DNA from: Methanocorpusculaceae archaeon UBA456
Lineage (GTDB): Archaea > Halobacteriota > Methanomicrobia > Methanomicrobiales > Methanocorpusculaceae
Length of the DNA stretch: 21,499 nucleotides
Reading direction: 5' to 3'
Assembly: GCA_002496395.1 (NCBI GenBank)
Contig: DAJQ01000009.1
Span: 48,681 to 70,179 of the forward strand
A model generated the notes under the pieces. That model saw only the letters and a program-made list of their open reading frames with translations. It was not told the DNA's origin and did no database searches. Both the position numbers and the translations under genes were made by a program. The number at the start of each line of letters is the position of its first letter. The first letter of the stretch is position 1. This document shows, piece after piece, positions 6,716 through 13,930 of this stretch.

Positions 6716-7189
6716 ATGGTATCACTATCCTCCCATGTTAATTCTGGTAAACATGATCTGGATGAGCGGGCGAGGGAACGGATTATCGGTGAGATCGCTC
6801 GTGTTTTCGCGTCCGAGTCGGAAATCACTGCTGATGTCGCTTTAGTGTATATTTTCGGCTCCATTCTGAAAAGCAATCAATTTAATGATATTGATATCGG
6901 GATCCTTGTGACTGGGGAGAGGAAGCCCTATGACTACCTCAAATATGGTATGCGAATTGCCTCTGTTATAGAACAAAGTATTGCTCCGCGGTGTGAGGTT
7001 GATCTTCGCATTCTGAATGGTGCTCCCGTTCGTTTCCTCTATGAGGTGGTACGGAGCGGGCGGATTGTTTTTGCCCGTGATGAGGATGAACGCAGCTCTT
7101 TTGAGGCAGATGTTCTGACACAGTATCTTGATCTGCTCCCAATGTTTGAGATGATGGATGGGGCTTGTATTTCACCGGTGAAAGGATGA
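6716..7189 (+). CDS. mntA: MntA-type nucleotidyltransferase antitoxin
   Basis: A minimal nucleotidyltransferase of 157 residues. The active site shows YIFGS, then DIDIGIL: G48-S49 followed by D58 and D60, with a third acidic residue at D96 (EVDLRIL). The GS-to-DxD spacing is 8 residues, two shorter than the usual GS-x10-DxD. Known MntA proteins inactivate HepT by adding AMP units to the Tyr of the HEPN RX4HXY motif, and the HepT next door has that tyrosine. The gene overlaps hepT by 4 bases (ATGA). Its sequence is visibly more AT-rich than the surrounding housekeeping genes, which suggests acquisition. Confidence 0.88.
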   Translation: MVSLSSHVNSGKHDLDERARERIIGEIARVFASESEITADVALVYIFGSILKSNQFNDIDIGILVTGERKPYDYLKYGMRIASVIEQSIAPRCEVDLRILNGAPVRFLYEVVRSGRIVFARDEDERSSFEADVLTQYLDLLPMFEMMDGACISPVKG

Positions 7190-7599
7190 GGATATATCAT
7201 CATATTGATGAGTTTCAAAATGCATTAGCCGACTGGAAACGCTATCGCTCCATATCAGAGGATATGGTTGTTTCAGATAGGGATACGAGAAATATGGTCT
7301 TGCATGCGATGATGATCTCAATTCAATCTTCAATTGATATTGCGGCTGACATAATCGCAGATGGGAAATTGGAAAAACCTGGTAGTTATCGGGAAGCTTT
7401 TGAAATTCTGGGGAGGTATGCCATCATATCGGAAAGATCTGTGCAGGATCTCTCAGATCTGGCGGGCTTTCGGAATATCCTCGTTCATAGGTATGGTGAT
7501 CTTGATAGAGGGCAGGTCTACGCGGTTCTTCAGCAGGATTACGTTGTACTTGAGGCGTATCTCAGTTCAATCCAACAGTATCTTCGAAAAAAGGAATAG
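7186..7599 (+). CDS. hepT: HepT-type HEPN ribonuclease toxin
   Basis: A 137-residue, mostly helical HEPN-domain (DUF86) protein. It contains the catalytic/modification motif RNILVHRY (R96, H101, Y103), an exact RX4HXY match. HepT proteins act as RNases (tRNA cleavage shown for some members) and dimerise to form the active site; AMPylation of the Tyr by MntA silences them. The start at ATG 7186 (MRIYHHIDEF) overlaps the mntA stop; a TTG at 7165 is less likely. All key residues of both partners are intact, so this is the one toxin-antitoxin module in the island that looks functional. Confidence 0.9.
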   Translation: MRIYHHIDEFQNALADWKRYRSISEDMVVSDRDTRNMVLHAMMISIQSSIDIAADIIADGKLEKPGSYREAFEILGRYAIISERSVQDLSDLAGFRNILVHRYGDLDRGQVYAVLQQDYVVLEAYLSSIQQYLRKKE

Positions 7600-7718
7600 T
7601 TAATCTGCTCTAAGCCCTGACCTTCACATCTGCTCCCTCCTTTTCTCATTCTCCTTGCTCAATTGTATCTGCTCACAAACGAACATTCAGTAATTCATTT
7701 CTCGTCTTAGATTTTTGT

Positions 7719-7744
7719 ATAAACTCATATGCGGTTTATTGAAG
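7719..7744 (+). repeat. Inverted 26-bp repeat, copy 2
   Basis: Reads ATAAACTCA, spacer TATGCG, GTTTATTGAAG; inverted relative to copy 1 at 5497-5522. It lies in the gene-free stretch 7600-7844 between hepT and tRNA-Gln, where no coding sequence is seen. The bases after it (GCTTTGAC, TCAA, CCAG) weakly resemble the start of the 40-codon ORF next to copy 1 and could be its decayed counterpart. Confidence 0.8.
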
Positions 7745-7844
7745 TACGAAGTGGCATCCGCTTTGACTCTCAAATGCCCAGTAAACTATAGAAAAGCACA
7801 ATTTTGCAGTTATATTTAATTTAAGGGTTATAAAATAGAGAAAG

Positions 7845-7917
7845 TAGTCCGGAGCAGATTCGAACTGCTGTCGGGGGATCCAGAGTCCCCCATGATTGAC
7901 CGCTACACTACCGGACT
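7845..7917 (-). tRNA. tRNA-Gln (CTG)
   Basis: On the minus strand a complete cloverleaf can be folded: acceptor AGTCCGG/CCGGACT, D arm GTGTAGCGGTCAATCA, anticodon stem GGGGA/TCCCC enclosing loop CTCTGGA (anticodon CTG at 7881-7883), and T arm GCAGTTCGAATCTGC. The discriminator base is A and no CCA is encoded. There is no intron. The start AGTCC and the D-arm sequence are those of archaeal tRNA-Gln. T-rich sequence downstream (complement of 7827-7843) would serve as terminator. Confidence 0.95.
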
Positions 7918-8058
7918 ATTGTGCCATAATATGTGATTCCTGATGATTAATGAACCTGACGGAAATCACGAGGACGTTTTGCGTCTTCATGGAGGTGTTT
8001 ATTGGCAGAGATCCCGTATCCACGCATCAGAATGGATCAAAAACGCAACAATTGAGGG

Positions 8059-8820
8059 TTAGATCCCCTCTCCTCTCGGGCATCCCCGGCAGGCTGCACA
8101 GACAATTCTCACCGGCCGGATCAGCGTTCCTTCGCCGCAGAACGGGGGGATGTCGGCAACATCCCTCTTATAATAGATGTGTGGGACAAGCGAGATGTGG
8201 GTGTATGCTCCAACCGGCACGCCGACTGCGTCTGCTATATGGTGCTGGAGGCGTGCCAGTGCATACATATTTGCACCTGCTGCCGAGAGCATATCATTTG
8301 ACCGGAAGACGACCTTCATATCAAGGAGCCGGGCATCCCCTTCCTCCTCCCCCTCCCTCTCTTTCCGGATGACACACTGGATCAGCTGGAGGCATGGGCA
8401 GTCGTCCAGCTCCTCGTCAATGGCCGGGTTCCAGGTGACGGCGACTGCCCGCCTGCTGACCGGCTCGTCCCTAAGCTTCTGTATTATATAGGCGATCTGG
8501 TCAGCATGGATGTCGGCTTCATTAAGTTTGAGCCCCTGTCCCCAGTCGAAGAGGCGGGAATGGTAGTCATACTCAAAGACTGCATCTGATCCGTTGATCA
8601 GATCGTTGGCATAACAGTCCAGAAAAGATCTTCCGAACCGGGAAGCAGCACTTGCCATTGGTTCTTCTAAAGGATTCTCTACCCGGAGTGCAATCTCGTC
8701 GGTCTCAAGCGTCTCCTCGCTGTTTTCGGTTCGCCGTTCTCTCCCTTTCTCAAGGATGTGTTTGATGATGAGTTCGTGGGCACGGCCAAGGCTTGCAGCA
8801 CGGATGATCTTCATGATCAT
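8059..8820 (-). CDS. thyA: Thymidylate synthase, methanogen type
   Basis: Makes dTMP from dUMP with a folate-type one-carbon donor (tetrahydromethanopterin-type in methanogens, by family knowledge). The 253 residues begin MIMKIIRAASLGRAHELIIK as in archaeal thymidylate synthases. They contain the phosphate-binding arginine pair SRRAVAVTWNP (R123, R124), the catalytic cysteine in CPCLQLIQ (C143), VFRSNDMLSAAGANMYALA (dUMP-binding Asp/Asn) and the C-terminal AYTHISLVPHIYYKRD. ATG codons at 8820 and 8814 are both possible. No ribosome binding site is seen, so the mRNA may be leaderless. A short A-tract at 8039-8043 (T-tract on the coding strand) follows the stop. The 141-bp spacer to tRNA-Gln holds nothing recognisable. 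Confidence 0.9.
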   Translation of the reverse strand: MIMKIIRAASLGRAHELIIKHILEKGRERRTENSEETLETDEIALRVENPLEEPMASAASRFGRSFLDCYANDLINGSDAVFEYDYHSRLFDWGQGLKLNEADIHADQIAYIIQKLRDEPVSRRAVAVTWNPAIDEELDDCPCLQLIQCVIRKEREGEEEGDARLLDMKVVFRSNDMLSAAGANMYALARLQHHIADAVGVPVGAYTHISLVPHIYYKRDVADIPPFCGEGTLIRPVRIVCAACRGCPRGEGI

Positions 8821-9042
8821 ACTAATGGTGCGGGGGGTAGATAGTAATAGTGCGATAGAGGGGTATCAGGATGAATTTCGGGTGGTGTTTTACTCAACTT
8901 TCTGCGGCGTTTCCGGCATGTTAGGGGATGATGATCTCTGTCGGGGGTGGATCTGATCACGAATCTCTTCAGATCGGGGGGCATCATATGTTTTGCCCCG
9001 CCCGGTTTTCCCCCGTTCTCTTCCAGGAACGCGCCCGACCAC
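8821..9042. other. Gene-free upstream region with hairpins
   Basis: No credible ORF on either strand. Two inverted repeats can be seen: GATCTGA/TCAGATC (8950-8956 and 8969-8975) and GGGGCA/TGCCCC (8978-8983 and 8994-8999). Both lie upstream of the S-layer TATA box, so they would not be in the main transcript. Their role is unknown. Confidence 0.4.
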
Positions 9043-9056
9043 AAAGGATATATTAA
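9043..9056 (+). promoter_or_regulatory. S-layer gene promoter (BRE + TATA)
   Basis: AAAGG followed by ATATATTAA is a near-ideal archaeal BRE/TATA element, as expected for one of the most highly expressed genes. The TSS would lie near 9075-9080, leaving a leader of about 120 bases before the ATG at 9198. Confidence 0.65.
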
Positions 9057-9164
9057 GTCTACATCTAATATGGAAGCATATTCCGTTGATCGGAGTATGC
9101 AGCACGTTGAAACGAATTTCGGCAACTGTCGAATCATTTCATCTGTGCATGTAAGGTAATTGAA

Positions 9165-9188
9165 TTGTTCAAACTGAACAAAAGGAGG
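9165..9188 (+). promoter_or_regulatory. Leader hairpin adjoining a strong ribosome binding site
   Basis: TTGTTCA (9165-9171), loop AAC, TGAACAA (9175-9181) form a perfect 7-bp stem directly before AAAGGAGG; the GGAGG core is at 9184-9188, 9 bases before the S-layer ATG. This could stabilise the mRNA or keep the ribosome binding site open. Confidence 0.55.
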
Positions 9189-9197
9189 AAATGATTT

Positions 9198-11801
9198 ATG
9201 ACTAAAAGATTAACGATCGCACTTATTGCGTTCCTTGCACTCGCTATGGTTGTAGTGCTCCCGGCAGCGGCAAATACTGTCGTACCAGCCGGGGGAACAG
9301 TCTTCCGTGGTGAAGAAGGAATTGATATTAGTGCTGGTTTGCCAGCAGCTGGAACCCTTGCATGGTTTGCACCAGGTTCCACTCCGGGAATAGATGCACC
9401 ATCAAAGACGGTGAGTGTAGCTAACCCAGCGAACTTCTATGTAGATCCCTCGATGGAAACAGGTGCTTGGTATGATAATGCTGGTCTCTTTGCTGCTGCA
9501 GCAATCCTTGTTGCAGATCCGGCAATTGATATCCAGATCCGCAATGCAGCTAATGACATTATCAATGACAAGACTATCATTCGTGGGGAGGCAATCAATT
9601 TCAGGATTGTCTCGAACCTTGATGCATTCACTGCCCGTGGCGCCCCCTCTGCGGCTCCATCCAGGATCCGCGTAACTGATCCCAATGGTAACGTGTATAC
9701 GTCACTTGTTAGTACCGCACCAGGTAACCCCTTAATTGACCTGTCTGCTGGTGCTGCCAACCCGAACACATTAATTGACAACAACCCCTTTGTTGTTGAG
9801 CAAAATGAGGTCGCACCAGGACAAATGTTCTCCTGGAATACTGCTGCTGCAGCCTATTCTCGTGGCACATACACAATCAAAGTTGACTGTAATGCAAACA
9901 GCATGAATGACAACTATGATGTCGTTGGCAAGACTGTATCAAAGACCTACTCGCTAACTATTGCAGATGATGACCTTGTCATTACCTCAAACATGGACAA
10001 CGTTATCCGCAACAACGACTTTGCCGTAACAATCGAGGGTCGTCCAAACAGTAACTATGTCCTCTGGGTAAAAGGAACATCCAACCTCTGGAATGACGGG
10101 GTTCCTCCGGTTTACGAGGTTCCATTTATCAAAGATGGTCAGCAGGGTGTCTATAAGTGGAATTTCGTTGAAACTCTTCCTCCACTCGTACCTGCTGGAC
10201 AATCCGTGCCAGTAATTGCAGCTCCAACCAATGCTCAGAAAGGTGAGGCAGCAGCCAGATATGAATATACAACTGGCATGCAGGTTAGGAATGATGTTCC
10301 TCCCAACTCAATTCTAGTACCTAAACCAACGCTTGACTATGCAGCCATGGTTACTGCAGACTCATCTGGTAAGCGTACAGTTGGTTTTGGAACCAATCAG
10401 GAGACCAAAGATCAGTCTTTCACCATCCGTGTTCAGGAATATGCTCCTCTTGCAGCAAGTCCGGATTATGATGAAGTAAAGGTCCGTGTCGAGAAGGGTG
10501 CAGTTACCATCACCGCATCAGGTGACCGGAGCTACTATATCGGCGAAGAAGTAACCCTCTCAGGTACCAACACTGACTCATCCAATGTGTACCTCTTCAT
10601 CACCGGTCCAAACCTCGCCAACAATGGTGCACAGCTGACAAACCCGGCAGTTGCCGTTATTGATGGTGCTGGTGGATTTGGTATCAACTTCATCCAGCGA
10701 AATGTAAAGGGTGACGACACATGGGAGTACAAGTGGGACACCTCCGGACTTGCACTTGATGCCGGCACCTACACAATCTACGCTGTTGCCGACTCAAGAG
10801 ATAAGGACAACCTTGCAGACACCAAGTACGAAACCGTCTCAGTTGTGATCCGCAAGGGCTTCGTCTCCGCAAGCGCCTCACAGACCTCTGTCGCAAAGGG
10901 CGACAAAATGTTCATCCGCGGTAATGCAGAAGGTGACCCCTCTCCAGGTGTTGCAATCTGGGTTCTCGGACGCAACTTCTATGCACGTGACACTCAGACT
11001 GTCGACGATGATGCAAGCTTCGAGTATGAGCTGACAAGTGCAGCTACCCAGAATATGGCTTCAGGCCAGTACTTCGTCGTTGTGCAGCACCCAATGGGCA
11101 ACAACCGGTTCGATGTTGTTGAGGCTGTAGTCGGAGGCAGTACCTATGCAACCATGCTAGGTGTTGTTCCGGTTGCTGGTCGAGCTTCAACAGACTACTT
11201 CCCAGTTGATGGTCCAGGCCGTCTTCAGGGATCTGACGCAGCAGAAGCGCTTATTCAGCTTCTGAACAACCCGAATGTCGATGACACTTACACCAAGCTG
11301 ACATTCCTTGTTGAAGAGCCATGGATCAGAATTGACTCAATCGGCGACAAGTACATCGGATCAACATTTACCATCACAGGAACCACAAACCTTGGTGTTG
11401 ATAACGATCTTCTCGTTGAAGTCACCTCCTCTGCATTCCAGCCAACCGAGAAGACATCCGCAACTGAATTCTCAGGCGCATCCGGAACTGTAAAGGTTAC
11501 GAAGGGCGATGCAGGTGCCAACATCTGGTCGTTCGAAGTTAATGCAGCTGCATTCAAGGCAGACGAGTACATCGTCACCGTTGAATCAATCGAAGCAGAT
11601 GCATCAACAACCGCCACCTTCAATGTCCTTGAGGGTGTCCCGGTAACCCCGCCACCTGCAACCACGCCACCGGCAACCCAGCCACCGGCAACTACACCAC
11701 CAACCGAAGTTCCGGCAACCCCGGCATCACCCGGATTTGGTGCACTTGTAGCGATTGCAGGACTTGGTGCGGTAGCGTTCCTCGTTCTTCGCAGGGACTA
11801 A
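9198..11801 (+). CDS. Major S-layer glycoprotein precursor, PGF-CTERM type
   Basis: An 867-residue secreted envelope protein. A signal peptide (MTKRLTIALIAFLALAMVVV then LPAAA, cleavage near 25) leads into a DUF3821-like domain starting VFRGEEGIDISAG. Several Ig-like beta repeats of about 100-120 residues follow (each around a [YV]xxG-x-x[FV]x[IL]xG core, e.g. YYIGEEVTLSGTN and YIGSTFTITGTTN). A Pro/Thr-rich linker (about 814-844), a likely O-glycosylated spacer, comes before the sorting signal SPGFGALVAIAGLGAVAFLV with LRRD at the end. PGF-CTERM tails are processed and lipid-anchored by archaeosortase A. The layout matches the MEMAR_RS02690-type S-layer glycoproteins of Methanomicrobiales (recalled, not searched). 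The strong ribosome binding site and promoter and the more uniform codon use fit very high expression. Confidence 0.88.
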   Translation: MTKRLTIALIAFLALAMVVVLPAAANTVVPAGGTVFRGEEGIDISAGLPAAGTLAWFAPGSTPGIDAPSKTVSVANPANFYVDPSMETGAWYDNAGLFAAAAILVADPAIDIQIRNAANDIINDKTIIRGEAINFRIVSNLDAFTARGAPSAAPSRIRVTDPNGNVYTSLVSTAPGNPLIDLSAGAANPNTLIDNNPFVVEQNEVAPGQMFSWNTAAAAYSRGTYTIKVDCNANSMNDNYDVVGKTVSKTYSLTIADDDLVITSNMDNVIRNNDFAVTIEGRPNSNYVLWVKGTSNLWNDGVPPVYEVPFIKDGQQGVYKWNFVETLPPLVPAGQSVPVIAAPTNAQKGEAAARYEYTTGMQVRNDVPPNSILVPKPTLDYAAMVTADSSGKRTVGFGTNQETKDQSFTIRVQEYAPLAASPDYDEVKVRVEKGAVTITASGDRSYYIGEEVTLSGTNTDSSNVYLFITGPNLANNGAQLTNPAVAVIDGAGGFGINFIQRNVKGDDTWEYKWDTSGLALDAGTYTIYAVADSRDKDNLADTKYETVSVVIRKGFVSASASQTSVAKGDKMFIRGNAEGDPSPGVAIWVLGRNFYARDTQTVDDDASFEYELTSAATQNMASGQYFVVVQHPMGNNRFDVVEAVVGGSTYATMLGVVPVAGRASTDYFPVDGPGRLQGSDAAEALIQLLNNPNVDDTYTKLTFLVEEPWIRIDSIGDKYIGSTFTITGTTNLGVDNDLLVEVTSSAFQPTEKTSATEFSGASGTVKVTKGDAGANIWSFEVNAAAFKADEYIVTVESIEADASTTATFNVLEGVPVTPPPATTPPATQPPATTPPTEVPATPASPGFGALVAIAGLGAVAFLVLRRD

Positions 11802-11817
11802 ACCTAACCAACCCTAA

Positions 11818-11833
11818 TTTTTCTTTTTCTTTG
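11818..11833 (+). terminator. T-rich terminator after the S-layer gene
   Basis: Runs of T (TTTTT CTTTTT CTTT) begin 16 bases after the S-layer stop codon, the usual form of an intrinsic archaeal terminator. Confidence 0.6.
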
Positions 11834-11921
11834 TCAATTGCAAAACAGGTGAGCGGTAGCTCTTCTCCTATTGGAATCCCTGTCCCGGATAGAAAACAGA
11901 AAAAAATATGCTGGTATTCTC

Positions 11922-12104
11922 ATGAAAGCTCCAAAACAGATTATTCTCAGGGAGGATATTGTAGAAGATCTCCTCCGTCTGCGAAAACCAGGAATGACGC
12001 TCTCCGGGGTTATTGAAGAACTGATTGAGCACGAAAAGAAAAGTCGTCTTGTTGATGATATTAGAAGGATTCAGGAGAGAGAAGAGCTTCTGGAGCTGTT
12101 CTAG
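11922..12104 (+). CDS. VapB-like antitoxin, orphan
   Basis: A 60-residue protein: MKAPKQIILREDIVEDLLRL, RKPGMTLSGVIEELIEHEKK, SRLVDDIRRIQEREELLELF. The short N-terminal strand followed by DLLRL-KPGMT-SGVIEELIEHEKK is typical of small archaeal VapB/ribbon-helix-helix-like antitoxins with a charged C-terminal helix. The ATG at 11922 is preferred to a TTG at 11871. No PIN-domain toxin follows: the next 259 bases hold no intact ORF, only a 7-bp inverted repeat (CAGGCTT/AAGCCTG at about 12152-12181). It may act in trans, have an unknown partner, or be a relic. Confidence 0.6.
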   Translation: MKAPKQIILREDIVEDLLRLRKPGMTLSGVIEELIEHEKKSRLVDDIRRIQEREELLELF

Positions 12105-12363
12105 TTCGGCTGCCGTAGTATAAGGCAGGCTATTCAACAGGAATCGACCTTGCCAGGCTTTCTCGCAACGTAAATGAAGCCTGCAAAGCCATTATGCCCA
12201 TCTCATATCTTTCCCTTCTCTCTCCTCAACATTCTCCCCTGACAATCACTCTCTTGCCCAAATCCCACCCTCCTCCCCCGGCAACCCTTATCCCTCCTGC
12301 AAACCAGATCCTCTTATCATATGCCGGATACCACCGGTATGATTCCAAAAGGTAGTGTGATCT

Positions 12364-13902
12364 ATGGTTCGTCTCTCTGGAAAAGTGCTTGATATCGAAT
12401 ACCGGGGCATCCTCCTGAACCGGGATGACGCCCGCACCATCGGCGTCCTGGACGGGGATCGCGTCGAGGTGATCAATGAAGAGAAGAAGACCGCCGCACA
12501 GGCATTTGTGACAACGACCGCAACCATGTTCCCTCAGGGGACTGCAGGCGTCTATCAGGTGACGAACCGGAAGCTCCGGCTTGAAGGGGGGGAGTCGCTT
12601 GAAGTCCGTGCAGTCGGGCGACCCGCCTCGATTGACTTCATCAAGAAGAAGATGGATGGTGGCAAACTCTCGATGGAGGAGACACAGTCGATCGTCCGGG
12701 AGATCGTCGACGACACCCTTTCCCCCGGCGAGATCAGTGCATACCTTGTCAGCACCTACATCAACGGCCTTGATATGGATGAGATCGAATACCTCACCCG
12801 ATCAACCGTGCAGACAGGAGAAAAACTCTCCTTTGCCTCGCACCCGATCGTTGACAAGCACTCTATCGGCGGTGTCCCCGGCAACAAGATCACATTGCTT
12901 GTGGTCCCGATCATCATGGCAGCAGGCCTCAAATGCCCGAAAACCAGCTCGCGTGCGATCACCGGCGCAGGAGGGACAGCTGACCTGATGGAAGCGATCG
13001 CCCCTGTCGCCTTCACCGGATCCGAACTCCAGGAGATGACCGAGAAGGTCGGAGGTGCTATCGTCTGGGGCGGTGCGACGAACATTGCACCGGCAGACGA
13101 CAAGATCATCCTCTATGAATACCCGCTTAAGATCGATCCGCATGGCCAGATGCTCGCCTCGGTGATGGCGAAGAAGTTCGCAGTCGGCGCCGATCTCGTC
13201 GTCATCGACATCCCTGTTGGCAGGGATGCGAAAGTCACCACCGTTGAGGAAGGGCGTAAACTCGCCCGCGACTTCATGGAGCTTGGGGATCGGCTCGGGA
13301 TGAAAGTCGAGTGTGCACTCACCTACGGCGAAACCCCGATCGGCCATTCTATCGGTGTCAATCTTGAAGTGGCGGAAGCTCTCTCCATCTTAAAAGGCGG
13401 CACGGGTCCCGAATCACTCATCCAGAAGAGCGCCGCAATTGCAGGGATCGCTCTTGAGATGGCGGGCAAGGTGCAGGCAGACACCGGGACAGAGGCGGCG
13501 CTTGACCTTATCTCATCGGGAAAAGCCGATCTGATGATGCAGAAGGTGATCGAGATCCAGGGCGGCGATCCCGCTGTGACAGCTGAGGATCTCCCGCCGG
13601 GCGATCACTCCTTCACCATCAATGCCCCTGAAACCGGGTACGTGGTCGAGATGAATAACCGGGCGCTGATCACCATTGCGCGCGCGGCTGGCGCCCCGCA
13701 TGACCATGGCGCCGGGATCAGGTTCCATAAGAAACAGGGCCAGCACGTGAAGAAGGGAGAGCCGATCTTCACCATCTATGCAGACCGGGGATGGCGGCTC
13801 CAGAAGGCACTTGAAGATGGTCGCCGCCTTATGCCGATAGCTGTTGAAGGTATGCTGATTGACAGGGTGCCGGGGAACCGCTGGCGAACACCGATGCACT
13901 AA
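12364..13902 (+). CDS. deoA: AMP phosphorylase (archaeal DeoA family)
   Basis: Phosphorolyses AMP (also CMP and UMP) to base and ribose-1,5-bisphosphate, the first step of the archaeal route that ends at type III RuBisCO; cytosolic. The 512-residue length is standard. It has an archaeal-specific N-terminal domain (about 1-85), the helical nucleoside-phosphorylase domain with KHSIGGVPGNKITLLVVP (165-182) and SSRAITGAGGTADLMEA (195-211), and the C-terminal beta domain (GYVVEMNNRALITIARAAGAP; KKQGQHVKKGEPIFTIYA). Thymidine phosphorylase is the bacterial relative, but the N-terminal domain and VPGNK motif favour AMP phosphorylase. The partner genes for R15P isomerase and RuBisCO are not in the window. 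Confidence 0.95.
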   Translation: MVRLSGKVLDIEYRGILLNRDDARTIGVLDGDRVEVINEEKKTAAQAFVTTTATMFPQGTAGVYQVTNRKLRLEGGESLEVRAVGRPASIDFIKKKMDGGKLSMEETQSIVREIVDDTLSPGEISAYLVSTYINGLDMDEIEYLTRSTVQTGEKLSFASHPIVDKHSIGGVPGNKITLLVVPIIMAAGLKCPKTSSRAITGAGGTADLMEAIAPVAFTGSELQEMTEKVGGAIVWGGATNIAPADDKIILYEYPLKIDPHGQMLASVMAKKFAVGADLVVIDIPVGRDAKVTTVEEGRKLARDFMELGDRLGMKVECALTYGETPIGHSIGVNLEVAEALSILKGGTGPESLIQKSAAIAGIALEMAGKVQADTGTEAALDLISSGKADLMMQKVIEIQGGDPAVTAEDLPPGDHSFTINAPETGYVVEMNNRALITIARAAGAPHDHGAGIRFHKKQGQHVKKGEPIFTIYADRGWRLQKALEDGRRLMPIAVEGMLIDRVPGNRWRTPMH

Positions 13903-13930
13903 TAGGTGAGAAAACAATACTAACCTGTAT

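Noticed and set aside
7846..7917. tRNA-Gln as an integration (att) site for the island
   Set aside because: I found no second copy of the tRNA 3' end within the window and no integrase gene.
12328..12340. ATACC-ACC-GGTAT palindrome before deoA as an operator
   Set aside because: Arms of five bases are too short to separate from chance, and no matching copy was found upstream of other genes.
12105..12363. VapC (PIN) toxin relic after the VapB-like gene
   Set aside because: One frame reads GIDLARLSRNVNEACKAI, but no PIN acidic motif or start is present; not enough to call a pseudogene.
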